A stretch of 64,000 nt of DNA from the NCBI RefSeq assembly GCF_000612725.1, contig NZ_HG964458.1, positions 1 to 64,000 on the forward strand. Reading direction: 5' to 3'. Made by a program: the position numbers and the translations under genes. The notes below the pieces were generated by a model. It did no database searches and was not told where the DNA came from. It saw only the letters and a list, made by a program, of their open reading frames with translations. Each line of letters opens with the position of its first letter. Within the stretch, counting starts at the first letter, position 1. Of this stretch, positions 1-8,537 are shown one piece after another. Origin of the DNA: Mycolicibacterium austroafricanum. Lineage in GTDB: Bacteria > Actinomycetota > Actinomycetes > Mycobacteriales > Mycobacteriaceae.

Positions 1-97
1 CCACCACCCTCGGCGGTGCTGGATCTGCATGCCGCGTGCACTGCGCTCTCGTTTGGCACGTATAGCTCCCCAGGACGGGGGGCTACCTTGACAAAGT

Positions 98-226
98 TCA
101 GTGAAGGAAGCCGTCCCACTTCGGCTCGTAGGACCACATGCCGGGCTCGTCGGGCACCTTGGTCTGGGCCTTGGCCAGCATCGGCTCCAGCGGGGGCATG
201 ACCGGAAGGTCTGCGGACAACGGCAT
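98..226 (-). pseudogene. N-terminal remnant of a LigC-type ATP-dependent DNA ligase
   Basis: The reading frame encodes 42 residues and then stops. It contains LPVMPPLEPMLAKAQ and YEPKWDGF, the N terminus of mycobacterial LigC-type ligases, and it stops two residues after KWDGF, where adenylation motif I (the AMP-accepting lysine in KxDG) would continue. A full ligase of this family is about 350 residues. The frame can be extended upstream to an ATG at 235. An intact paralogue lies at 5640-6722 and shares LPVMPP and YEPKWDGF. The sequence downstream (positions 1-97) does not resume the ligase. This is a truncated relic. Confidence 0.75.
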
Positions 227-271
227 GGGTTCCATAGTCACGTAGACCCGGGTACCCCGACAATGTCATCG
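224..271 (-). repeat. 48-bp block repeated at 2336-2383
   Basis: This block matches 2336-2383 at 40 of 48 positions in the same orientation. On the minus strand both copies contain GGGGTA, then CTACGTGA, then ATGGAA, and both lie just upstream of a minus-strand gene: here the ligase remnant, there the TIGR02206 gene. They may be a shared promoter or leader or a small dispersed repeat. Coding potential cannot be excluded, since both read as (M)..GY.GLR.YG on the minus strand. Confidence 0.5.
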
Positions 272-537
272 CGTCGCCGGCGGCGGCAATGCCACCGCGT
301 AGCCCGTGATGCCGTCGGAGACTGCATGCCGCGCAAGAACGAAACCTGGCCGGATTCGACACCAGCGGCGACGAGCGCGGTCAGCTACGCGTCGAGGTCC
401 TGACCCAGAGTGCTCACCCGCGCGGACCAGGAACCGCTGTCACGCCAACCTGGTGACACGAACCCCCTTGGGCATCACGTAGCGCGCCGGCGAGATAAGT
501 TACCGATAGGACGAACAACGGCGAGGGGTGCTTCCCA
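272..537. other. Intergenic stretch without a supported gene
   Basis: No reading frame here resembles a protein family I recognise. The block probably belongs to the same degraded region as the ligase remnant. Its right end carries a GAGGGG ribosome-binding-like sequence just before the next ATG. Confidence 0.5.
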
Positions 538-1554
538 ATGTCCAACCATTTCACCGGTTTGAGCCTCGGACCGCCGCTGGGCGATCAGCGCCTTGACTTG
601 TGTGATCTGTACGCATTCCAATCACCGACCGACAACTCGCGAACGGTCCTGATCCTCAACGCCAATCCGACCGCCGAGGCGCTTCACCCGGATGCCGTCT
701 ATCGGTTGGCAATCGATACCGACGGTGACTTGGTCAACGACGTCGCGTTCAGTTTCATATTCTCCACCCCGGTGGACGGCCGGCAGACAGTCGATGTGTT
801 CTTGGCCCGCGGTGAACAGTCCCGTTCCCCCGAACCGGTGGGCGAGCAGATCTTCACCGATGTCGACGTGTCGTTCGGATCGCAACCCAACGTTGTGACT
901 GCCGGCGACATCACGTTCGCCGCCGGCTCCCGCAGCGATGCCTTCTTCTTCGACTTCGACGGCATCAAGAACCTGTTCGACATCAGCGGCAAACGCAACT
1001 TCACTGCTCCTCATCTGGCCGAACTGGGTGGTAAAACGCCGTGGACCGGGCTGGATTCGAACACCACTGCCAATGTCTTCTCGATAGCAATCGAGCTGCC
1101 GACCAACACCCTTGACGCGAAGGGGCCGATCCGGATCTGGGGTCGATGCAGCCTGCGCGAGAACGGCACACTTGTTCATGTAGACCGGGCCGGGCACCCA
1201 TCGGTGAGCAGTTTCTTCAACACCGACGACACCAAACTGGAGTACAACGCCAGCGAGCCTTCCAACGACTGGAACCGCTGGCTTGACCAGTTCGTCCACC
1301 TGCTGGGCCACACCGGTCACTACACCCGGGAAGATGCAATCGCCGCAATCGAGAAGGAAGGCACGTTGCCTGACATGCTGACCTTCGACCCGGCTAAGCC
1401 AGCGCAGTACCCGAACGGCCGAGTCTTCACCGACGACGTCATCGACTACCGGTTAGCGTTCCTGACCCAAGGCGAATGCCCGCCTTCAGGCCTGTCACCG
1501 CATACCGACACGTTGACCGAATTCCCTTATCTCGGTCCACCGCACACGCCCTAG
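538..1554 (+). CDS. DUF4331 family protein
   Basis: This gene encodes 338 residues of the DUF4331 family, whose function is unknown. The family pattern is visible: an N-terminal LCDLYAFQSP segment, an AIDTDGD motif near residue 60, SDAFFFDFDGIKNLF around 138-152, and a C-terminal DDVIDYRLAFLT segment near residue 300. There is no signal peptide or membrane segment, although many family members are exported. The start is the ATG at 538 behind a GAGGGG sequence. Flanking regions look degraded, and the next gene runs the opposite way. Confidence 0.85.
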   Translation: MSNHFTGLSLGPPLGDQRLDLCDLYAFQSPTDNSRTVLILNANPTAEALHPDAVYRLAIDTDGDLVNDVAFSFIFSTPVDGRQTVDVFLARGEQSRSPEPVGEQIFTDVDVSFGSQPNVVTAGDITFAAGSRSDAFFFDFDGIKNLFDISGKRNFTAPHLAELGGKTPWTGLDSNTTANVFSIAIELPTNTLDAKGPIRIWGRCSLRENGTLVHVDRAGHPSVSSFFNTDDTKLEYNASEPSNDWNRWLDQFVHLLGHTGHYTREDAIAAIEKEGTLPDMLTFDPAKPAQYPNGRVFTDDVIDYRLAFLTQGECPPSGLSPHTDTLTEFPYLGPPHTP

Positions 1555-1619
1555 GTGTTCTTCGGGGGCCACGCGGTGATACCGGCCGCGGGCCAGCCAG
1601 TTGCGTCGACGGCGACAAC

Positions 1620-2288
1620 CTACATCGGTCGTCTCACCAGTGACCACGGCCAGGTCATCAGGGCCCAGACGGCCGCGACGAGTGTGAAGCCGACCAGCAG
1701 ATAGACCGGCCACGGCCCCATCAGGTCCAGCAGCGACGCGTTGGCCGGCTTGCGGTTGAGGAAGCCGTAGTTCGTTCCAGCGATGCTGTTGAACGCGATG
1801 GTGATCGTCGCCCACACCGCGGTCACCGTCAGCGCGAGCCGATAGCTGCGCCACGTCGGCCGCATCCTTCGCCCCCAGGTCAGATAGATGGCCGCCCACA
1901 CGACGAGCAGATGAATCGCCCAGAACCCGAGAAACTGGTAGTGGGGAAAATCAGGACCCGTCAGGACCGGCGAGATCAGCGCCTGCAGGCTGAGCACCAG
2001 GCCCCAGTAATAGGTGAGCGCAAACGCCCACTGCCGCTGCGACCACAACGCATAGGCGGCGACCAGCGTCGCCAGGTCGGTGAGGTGCAGCGGGACAGAC
2101 CAGTCGATCCCGGGCGGAATCAGCGCGTTGACCGAGGCGCCCAGGTAAATCAGGGCAGTCAGCGCCCCACCGATGCGCCCGAACCGTCTGGCCCCAGTTT
2201 CGGTCTGCCGGCGGCCCAGCCAGATCAGCAGCATCGCACCCACCGCGAACACTGCGATCACCGACCAGTGCGATGGACCGTATGCCAT
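1620..2288 (-). CDS. TIGR02206 family integral membrane protein
   Basis: The product has about 222 residues and is almost entirely hydrophobic, with about seven predicted membrane spans. It belongs to the YwaF/TIGR02206 family of uncharacterised membrane proteins. The family signature TNYGFLNRKPANASLLDLMG near the C terminus, GPSHW at the very start and an HLTDLATL segment mid-protein are all present. I chose the ATG at 2288, which places GPSHW at residues 4-8 as usual. An in-frame ATG at 2381 would add a tail encoded partly by the 48-bp repeat. No substrate is known. Confidence 0.8.
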   Translation of the reverse strand: MAYGPSHWSVIAVFAVGAMLLIWLGRRQTETGARRFGRIGGALTALIYLGASVNALIPPGIDWSVPLHLTDLATLVAAYALWSQRQWAFALTYYWGLVLSLQALISPVLTGPDFPHYQFLGFWAIHLLVVWAAIYLTWGRRMRPTWRSYRLALTVTAVWATITIAFNSIAGTNYGFLNRKPANASLLDLMGPWPVYLLVGFTLVAAVWALMTWPWSLVRRPM

Positions 2289-2335
2289 GAACTCGCCTGC
2301 TGCGGAGATCAACTCAGCGGCCCAACGGGCAGGAC

Positions 2336-2383
2336 CATGGTTTCCATACTCACGTAGACCGGTGTACCCCGGGAACGCCATCG
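2336..2383 (-). repeat. 48-bp block, second copy of 224-271
   Basis: This is the partner of the block at 224-271 (40 of 48 identical). It lies 48-95 bases upstream of the chosen start of the TIGR02206 gene, so a promoter or leader role for that gene is possible. Confidence 0.5.
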
Positions 2384-2455
2384 TCGTCAGGAATCTGGCA
2401 CCATTGTTGGGCTCATCGCCGTAGGCGTCGACGCGGCAGCCGTCTGAGCCCCATG

Positions 2456-4171
2456 TCAGAAGGGTGGCGGTTCGGCGCCGTAATCTTGTCGGATCCGTTG
2501 CGCGGCTACGCTTCTCGGTTGTTGGCCGAGGGCCTGTTTTCGTTCGAGGGCGCGTTGGAGCGCGTTGTGTTCGCGTTCGGCTTTGATGCGGGCGGCCTCC
2601 TCGGCGGCGCGGGTACGTCGTCGTTTCGGCATCTTGGCCAGCCGGTCGGGATCCGGTGGCGGCTGGGCCATCGGCGGGAGTTCGGCGGTGGTGGTGTCCC
2701 AACCGGGGAAGAACAACCAACTACCGGGCACCGTGGTGCAGCGCTGCCCGGCCGGGGTCGTCCACAGCACCGTCCCGTCCGGGAGTTGCTGTTCCTGCCA
2801 GCCCTCGGCGAAGGTCTTGCCGAGGTGGTGGGTGCGGCATTTGCAGTTCAGGTTCGACGGATGGGTGGGCCCGTACGGATAGGGCACGACATGGTCGAGG
2901 TCGCAGTGTTCGGCGGGGACGTCACAGCCGGGGTAGCGGCAGAACAGGTCCCGGGCACGCACGAACGCCGCCAGCTTGGTCGAGGGGCGGTAGTGCGGTT
3001 CCGGGTCGGGGCCGGGCAGCCACAGGGTTTTGATCGCCGCGCCGGCCCGGATCGCCTCGGCCAGTGCCACGATCGGCAGGACCTTCACCCCGGGCAGCAA
3101 CGCCACTCCTGAATCCCGCACACACGCAGCAGGATTCGACGGCGCAACAGGCTTGACGGGGGCGGGCTCAGATTCGATCGCCGGCTCGGGCTCGGGCTCG
3201 GGCTCGACCTCGACCTCGACCTCGACCTCGGCCTCGGCCTGCGGGATCGGTTCTGTCTGCGGCTGCGATTCTGCTTTCCCCTGCTCCTTCGCTTTCGCTT
3301 GTTTATCGGCGAGTTTGTCTTGTTGTTCACGGTCTTCGGCGGCGATGAGTTGGCGGACGGCGTCGAGGGCGGCGGGGTCGGCGAGCACCGAGATCACCAC
3401 GTTCGACGACCCCGGCGCTGGTGCGGCGGAGGCGGTACAGTCCGGGGAGCCGCAGCGGCACCGCAGATGGTCCTGGCCGCGGACAATGGCCCCGACCGCA
3501 TGCGAGCGCCGCACACAGACGCTGCGGGGGTCGTTGTCGCAGAGCCCTTTGAGCAGTTCGGCGATGCGGGCCGCCAGCACCGCCGCATCGCAGCCCAGGA
3601 TTTTGCCCCACACCATCACCAGTGCGTCGGGGTCGTCGCTGGCCCCGACCCTAAAGTCCAGGCCGCTGACGTGTTCACGGGCCCGGATCACCGCATCGGA
3701 GTCATAGCGCTCGATCAGCGCATCAATGGCACGTACTAGCGCTTCTTCCGACAACGACCCCCACCGCTGCGCTTGGGTTGCCAACTCCCCGTCGAGCAGC
3801 GCCCACACCTGCGAATCGACGACCAGACGGGTGCGCCAACAGATCTTCGACACCACCTGTGCACTGACCCGGCCCTGCAGATACCGCTCGGCAAGCCGAG
3901 GCAACCGGTCGCGCAACGCGATCGCGATCCGCATCTGCCCCGAGGCCCGCCTCTGTCCCAGGCTGAGCACCGCACCCAGCTCAGAGGCGGTCTGCGCCCA
4001 GCAGTCATACACCCAGTCGTCATGCTCGTCATCCCAGCTCACCGTGGAGCTCACCAACTGCGCGATCGCGGCCGACTTATGCGCTCCCGCCTGGGCCTCC
4101 TCACGCGCACACTGCTCGATCACAGCGATCAACGCGGACTCCTCCAAACCCGCGAACACCGAACCGAACAT
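2456..4171 (-). CDS. DUF222 / HNH endonuclease (13E12 repeat family)
   Basis: The product has 571 residues with an N-terminal DUF222 region (about 1-270) and a C-terminal HNH nuclease motif. The HNH core reads CRYPGCDVPAEHCDLDHVVP followed by CRTHH, so both zinc cysteines and the catalytic histidine are present. Between the domains is a low-complexity linker of alternating Glu-Val then Glu-Pro pairs. The family is abundant and repetitive in mycobacteria, and its biological role is unclear. I chose the ATG at 4171 (MFGSVFAGL), typical for the family. A TAGTAT -10-like box lies about 9 bases upstream, which suggests a leaderless transcript. Confidence 0.88.
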   Translation of the reverse strand: MFGSVFAGLEESALIAVIEQCAREEAQAGAHKSAAIAQLVSSTVSWDDEHDDWVYDCWAQTASELGAVLSLGQRRASGQMRIAIALRDRLPRLAERYLQGRVSAQVVSKICWRTRLVVDSQVWALLDGELATQAQRWGSLSEEALVRAIDALIERYDSDAVIRAREHVSGLDFRVGASDDPDALVMVWGKILGCDAAVLAARIAELLKGLCDNDPRSVCVRRSHAVGAIVRGQDHLRCRCGSPDCTASAAPAPGSSNVVISVLADPAALDAVRQLIAAEDREQQDKLADKQAKAKEQGKAESQPQTEPIPQAEAEVEVEVEVEPEPEPEPAIESEPAPVKPVAPSNPAACVRDSGVALLPGVKVLPIVALAEAIRAGAAIKTLWLPGPDPEPHYRPSTKLAAFVRARDLFCRYPGCDVPAEHCDLDHVVPYPYGPTHPSNLNCKCRTHHLGKTFAEGWQEQQLPDGTVLWTTPAGQRCTTVPGSWLFFPGWDTTTAELPPMAQPPPDPDRLAKMPKRRRTRAAEEAARIKAEREHNALQRALERKQALGQQPRSVAAQRIRQDYGAEPPPF

Positions 4172-4407
4172 ACGTTCGATACTACCGATCGGGGTACGAC
4201 AAATCCGGCACCATCCACAACCATCGCCGAGATTGCTTCCACGGCACCGAATCCACGAAATCCACCGCACCAGAGACAATCTCGGCGAGGATGGCGACAC
4301 CGCAGCCGGAGCGCTCATCATCCGCGCCGTCGGTATCGAGTTCAGTAGGGCTGCACAGCATGGCAAAGATGCTCGACATCTGTTTGCGCGTCCTATACAC
4401 CATTGAC

Positions 4408-5085
4408 ATGCCGCATCCGACCGACGACGTCTGGGAAGTGCTGTCCACCGCCCGCTCCATCCGCCGGTTCACCGACGAGCCCGTGACCGACGCCGTGATC
4501 GACCGCTGCCTGGAGGCGGCGACGTGGGCCCCGAACGGCGCGAACGCACAACTCTGGCGGTTCATCGTGCTGGACGGTCCTGAGCAGCGTGCCGCGGTGG
4601 GCAAGGCTGCGCAGATCGCGTTGACGTCGATCGAGGCGATCTACGGGATGACCCGCCCCGACGACGACGATGCCAGCCGTGCCGCGCGAAACAACCGCGC
4701 CACCTACGAATTGCACGACCGCGCAGAGGAATACACGTCAGTCCTGTTTACTGCGTTCAAGAATGAATTCTCCTCGGAGTTCCTGCAGGGTGGGTCCATC
4801 TATCCGGCGATTCAGAACTTCTACCTCGCCGCCCGAGCACAGGGGCTGGGCGCCTGCCTGACCAGTTGGGCGTCCTATGCCGGGGGCGGGCAGGTTCTCC
4901 GCGAGGCCGTCGGCATCCCGGACGAGTGGTTTCTGGCGGGTCACATCGTGGTCGGTTGGCCGCGCGGACACCACGGCCCGGTGCGCAGGCGTCCCCTCAC
5001 CGACGTCGTATTCCGCAACCGCTGGGATCCCGAACGCGCCGACATCACCTACGGCCGCGGCGCCCGGCCCAGGGGCAAGAGCTGA
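4408..5085 (+). CDS. Nitroreductase family protein (FMN-dependent)
   Basis: The product has 225 residues with the nitroreductase fold. STARSIRRFTDEPV near the N terminus and ATWAPNGANAQLWRFI are the usual FMN phosphate- and ring-binding stretches, and a GLGACLTSW segment lies near residue 150. Such enzymes reduce nitro groups, quinones or flavins with NAD(P)H in the cytosol; the substrate cannot be told here. The start is the ATG at 4408. A CTATAC box at 4393-4398 lies 9 bases before it and no Shine-Dalgarno is visible, so the mRNA may be leaderless. Confidence 0.85.
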   Translation: MPHPTDDVWEVLSTARSIRRFTDEPVTDAVIDRCLEAATWAPNGANAQLWRFIVLDGPEQRAAVGKAAQIALTSIEAIYGMTRPDDDDASRAARNNRATYELHDRAEEYTSVLFTAFKNEFSSEFLQGGSIYPAIQNFYLAARAQGLGACLTSWASYAGGGQVLREAVGIPDEWFLAGHIVVGWPRGHHGPVRRRPLTDVVFRNRWDPERADITYGRGARPRGKS

Positions 5086-5181
5086 CATCGACAAGCGCGA
5101 CGAACGCCACTTCGACACCCGGCAGCTTCGACATCCACCGTAACCCCCTAGGGATATTCAGCTTTGGCCGAGAACCCACTT

Positions 5182-5572
5182 CTATCTCCGTGCGCCGGTG
5201 GGCGGAGACACCCGGATGAACTCGGCCACCAACGGATTCGTTTCACCCGCCCGGCTCGCCACAACGACCTTGCTGGTCGGTACCCCCTCGACGGGCACGG
5301 TGACCAGACCTGCGCGCACCGAGCTCCGCCGGTGCGACGGGGTCGGATAGATCGCACCAGCTCCGCCAGGCGGGCAGACGAGGGACTCTCCGGGTGCGAA
5401 ATCCTCCGGCGACACCGACTCGCGGCCCGCCAGCGGATGCTCAGCTGGCATCACCAGCACCCGCGGCTCCTCGTAGAGCACGGTGATCCGGGTGTCGTCC
5501 ATCGGAATGAACAGCGGGTCCCGAGCCACCAGCACGTCAACCGAACCTTCAGCGAAGGCCCGCTCCTCGTGG
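5182..5572 (-). pseudogene. C-terminal fragment of a LysR-type regulator
   Basis: The minus strand encodes about 130 residues that resemble the effector-binding domain of LysR regulators: EGSVDVLVARDP, then VLYEEPRVLVMPAEHPLAG, then VSPEDFAPGESLVCP, ending NPLVAEFIRV near the stop at 5182. The N-terminal helix-turn-helix half is missing. Upstream in this frame the sequence becomes antisense to the SDR fragment and the ligase gene. This is a truncated relic whose exact left junction is uncertain. Confidence 0.65.
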
Positions 5573-5628
5573 CACACCCGATGGGACGGTTGGGCGAACC
5601 GGAGGAGATCGCGAAGGCGATCGGGTGA
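5573..5628 (+). pseudogene. C-terminal scrap of a short-chain dehydrogenase
   Basis: A short plus-strand stretch reads HPMGRLGEPEEIAKAIG then stop. This is the conserved tail region of SDR enzymes (PMGRxGEPEEIA). Nothing upstream continues the gene, because the LysR fragment abuts it on the other strand. The scrap lies against the ligase start, and its GGAGGAG could serve as ribosome-binding sequence for the ligase. Confidence 0.55.
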
Positions 5629-5639
5629 CAATGACGTGG

Positions 5640-6722
5640 ATGCAACTTCCCGTGATGCCCCCGGTCTCGCCGATGCTGTCGAAGTCGGTCGACACCATCC
5701 CCGACGGCGCCTCCTACGAGCCCAAGTGGGACGGATTCCGGTCGATTCTGTTCCGGGACGGCAACGAGGTGGAGCTCGGCAGCCGCAATGAGCGGCCGAT
5801 GACGCGGTATTTTCCCGAGCTCGTCGAGGCGGCCCGCGCCGAGTTGCCGCCCCGCTGCGTCGTCGACGGAGAGATCGTCGTCGCCACCGGCGGCGGCCTC
5901 GACTTCGAGGCGCTGCAACTGCGGCTGCACCCGGCCGCATCGCGGGTGCGGATGCTGGCCGAGAAGACGCCGGCGTCGTTCATCGCATTCGACCTGCTCG
6001 CGCTCGACGACACCGACTACACCGCGCGGCCGTTCGCCGAGCGGCGGGCGGCGCTGGTCGGGGCGCTCGCCGGGTGCGGCCCCACGTTCCACGTCACACC
6101 GGCCACCCTGGACGTCGCGACGGCGCGACGGTGGTTCGACGAGTTCGAAGGCGCCGGGCTCGACGGAGTGATCGCCAAGCCGCTCGACGGGCACTACCTG
6201 CCGGACAAGCGGGTGATGTTCAAGATCAAGCACCAGCGCACCGCGGACTGTGTGGTGGCCGGCTACCGCCTGCACAAGTCGGGCCCCGATGCGGTGGGTT
6301 CACTGCTGCTGGGGCTCTACGACGACGACGGTTCGCTGGCGTCGGTGGGCGTCGTCGGCGCGTTCCCGATGGCGCGGCGTCGTGAGCTCGTCACCGAATT
6401 GCAGCCGCTGGTGACCACGTTCGACGGGCACCCGTGGAACTGGGCCGCGCAGGTCGACCCGGACACGGTGCGCCGCTACGGGGGCGGCTCGCGGTGGAAC
6501 GCCGGCAAGGACCTTTCGTTCGTCCCACTGCGTCCCGAACGCGTCGTCGAGGTGCGCTATGACCACATGGAGGGGCAAAGGTTCCGGCACACAGCGCAAT
6601 TCAACCGCTGGCGACCCGACCGCGACCCGCTTTCCTGCACGTTCGACCAACTCGACCGCCCACTGACGTTCAGCCTCGACGACATCGTGCCGGGCCTTGG
6701 CGGTACCCGGCCCCGGGGCTAA
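5640..6722 (+). CDS. ligC: ATP-dependent DNA ligase, LigC type
   Basis: The product has about 360 residues. The adenylation domain shows motif I EPKWDGFRS, with the lysine that carries AMP, then SRNERPMTRYFPEL, and VDGEIVVA as motif III. A C-terminal OB-fold domain ends FRHTAQFNRWRPDR. LigC enzymes seal nicks using ATP and belong to the accessory repair ligases of mycobacteria; there is no primase, nuclease or Ku domain. I chose the ATG at 5640 (MQLPVMPP), which aligns with the family. In-frame alternatives are GTG 5625 and ATG 5631. A truncated paralogue lies at 98-226. Confidence 0.88.
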   Translation: MQLPVMPPVSPMLSKSVDTIPDGASYEPKWDGFRSILFRDGNEVELGSRNERPMTRYFPELVEAARAELPPRCVVDGEIVVATGGGLDFEALQLRLHPAASRVRMLAEKTPASFIAFDLLALDDTDYTARPFAERRAALVGALAGCGPTFHVTPATLDVATARRWFDEFEGAGLDGVIAKPLDGHYLPDKRVMFKIKHQRTADCVVAGYRLHKSGPDAVGSLLLGLYDDDGSLASVGVVGAFPMARRRELVTELQPLVTTFDGHPWNWAAQVDPDTVRRYGGGSRWNAGKDLSFVPLRPERVVEVRYDHMEGQRFRHTAQFNRWRPDRDPLSCTFDQLDRPLTFSLDDIVPGLGGTRPRG

Positions 6723-6771
6723 GTTGCTGCCAAACCGGAATCGCCGCCCCGGATAGCGACTTGTAGCTGGC

Positions 6772-7651
6772 ATGGATCTCGGACTCAGCATCCCCATTCT
6801 CGACATCGACGGCGGCGCGACGGCGATCGGTCCCGAACTCGCCAGAGTCGGCACGGCTGCGGAGGCGGCAGGCGCGAACTCACTGTGGTTCATGGACCAC
6901 TTCTTCCAGATCGAGCCCACGGGGCTGCCCGCGGAAGCCAACATGTTGGAGGGCTACACATTGCTCGGTTACCTGGCCGGGCACACCTCGCGGATCAGCC
7001 TCGGACTTCTCGTCACCGGCGTCACATATCGGCACCCCGGCCTGCTCGCCAAGACCGTGACGACGGTGGATGTGCTGTCGGGAGGCCGTGCGGTACTGGG
7101 CATCGGCGCGGCGTGGTTCGAACGCGAGCACGTCGGGCTCGGCGTTCCCTACCCGCCTCTCGCCGAGCGGTTCGAACGGCTCGAGGAAGCACTGCAGATC
7201 TGCAACCAGATGTGGGACCCGGACAACAACGGCGCCTTCGAAGGCAAGCACTACCGACTCCGGGAGACGCTGTGCAACCCACAGCCGATCAACCGGCCGA
7301 AGGTGCTGATCGGCCGGAAGCGGCGAACGCAAGACGCTGCGTCTGGTCGCCCAGTACGGCGACGCGTGCAATCTGTTCGGCACCTCGCCGGACGAGGTCG
7401 CCCACAAGTTGCGGGTTCTGCGCGACCACTGTGACAAGGTCGGCCGCGACTACGACGCCATACGCAAGACGATCATGGTCAACGATCTCAGCCCGGCACC
7501 GGACACGAGAGACGAATTCGTACACACCATGGGCGATTACGCAAAGCTCGGCATCGACGAGGTGATCGTCTTTCCGCCCACCGGCTCGCCGGCCCTGTGG
7601 ATCGACAGCATCGCCCCCGCGGTGAAGCAGCTCGCCGAGCTGGGCTCGTAG
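6772..7651 (+). pseudogene. LLM-class F420-dependent oxidoreductase, frameshifted
   Basis: The first frame (6772 to about 7314) encodes a normal luciferase-like oxidoreductase start: GLSIPILDIDGG, AGANSLWFMDHFFQ, and GGRAVLGIGAAWFEREHVGLG. After PKVLIG the frame becomes nonsense, and the family sequence (GSGERKTLRLVAQYGDACNL) continues in another frame from 7316 to the stop at 7651. One extra C near 7314-7315 explains the shift. The enzyme would use coenzyme F420. This is either a real one-base lesion or a sequencing error. Both halves are otherwise intact. Confidence 0.82.
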
Positions 7652-7660
7652 GGCGCGTCG

Positions 7661-8374
7661 TCAGGTCACCGCCGCGCCGACGAGATGTCCGATTCCGTAG
7701 GTGATCATCAGTGCGAGTCCACCGCCGATGAGATTGCGCAGGACCGCGCGTTGCTTCGGCGCCCCGCCCAGCCCGGCCGACACGGCACCGGTGATGACGA
7801 GGGCGATCAGCACGGAGATGACGGTCACCGGGACGCGCCAGGTCGTCGGCGGTAAGAGGATGGCGATCAGCGGCAGGAGCGCACCCACCGTGAAGGACAG
7901 CGCCGAAGACAGCGCGGCCTGCCAAGGGTTGGTCAATTCGCCTGGGGTGATGCCGAGTTCGATCTCGGCGTGCGCGGCGAACGCGTCGTGTTCGGTAAGT
8001 TCTTCGGCGACCGTGCGTGCGGTGGCGGCGGAGATTCCCTTTGCCTCGTAGAGCGCCACCAGTTCCTCCAGTTCGGCGGCGGGGTCGTCACGCAACTCCT
8101 GCCGCTCCTTGCCGAGCAGCGCCTTCTCGGTATCGCGTTGGGTGCTGACCGACACATACTCACCGAGGGCCATCGAAACTGCGCCGGCAGCCAGGCCGGC
8201 AATTCCGGCAGTGAGGATCGGGCCGCGCTCGGCGGTCGCGGCGGCCACGCCGACAACGATGCCCGCCGTGGACACAATGCCGTCGTTCGCCCCGAGTACA
8301 CCGGCGCGCAACCAGTTCAGCTTGGACGCCACGGAACCCAGATGCGGCTCGGCTGGATGAGACTGGCTTTTCAC
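7661..8374 (-). CDS. VIT1/CCC1 family membrane protein
   Basis: The product has about 237 residues of the VIT1/CCC1 family, which transports iron or manganese in eukaryotes and has uncertain substrates in bacteria. SKLNWLRAGVLGANDGIVST is the conserved first helix and ALGEYVSVSTQRDTEKAL follows. A charged stretch of about 80 residues precedes three C-terminal membrane helices. I chose the GTG at 8374; an ATG at 8428 would add 18 residues. It converges on the broken LLM gene, leaving 9 bases between them. Confidence 0.85.
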   Translation of the reverse strand: MKSQSHPAEPHLGSVASKLNWLRAGVLGANDGIVSTAGIVVGVAAATAERGPILTAGIAGLAAGAVSMALGEYVSVSTQRDTEKALLGKERQELRDDPAAELEELVALYEAKGISAATARTVAEELTEHDAFAAHAEIELGITPGELTNPWQAALSSALSFTVGALLPLIAILLPPTTWRVPVTVISVLIALVITGAVSAGLGGAPKQRAVLRNLIGGGLALMITYGIGHLVGAAVT

Positions 8375-8502
8375 GGCATCACCGTAACGAGGATGCGTGT
8401 GCTCCGCCAGCAAACCTAGCCTTGCCATAGCGGCGGCACTGACCTCTTGACGGCGCTCGGCGGCGACATGGCGATCGTCATGCCTACCGATGGAACCCCT
8501 TG

Positions 8503-8522
8503 ACCTGAACAATAGTTGAGGT
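8503..8522 (+). promoter_or_regulatory. MerR/SoxR-like dyad upstream of the MBL gene
   Basis: ACCTGAAC and GTTGAGGT form an inverted repeat (7 of 8 matched) around four bases. A TTGACC -35-like box overlaps its left edge at 8500. This layout resembles MerR-family operators. No clear -10 follows and no MerR gene is in the window, so the assignment is tentative. Confidence 0.4.
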
Positions 8523-8537
8523 TGCAGCCTGGAATGC

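Noticed and set aside
4172..4366. N-terminal extension of the DUF222/HNH protein
   Set aside because: Family members begin MF..VFAGL, and a -10-like box lies just before the ATG at 4171, inside the would-be extension.
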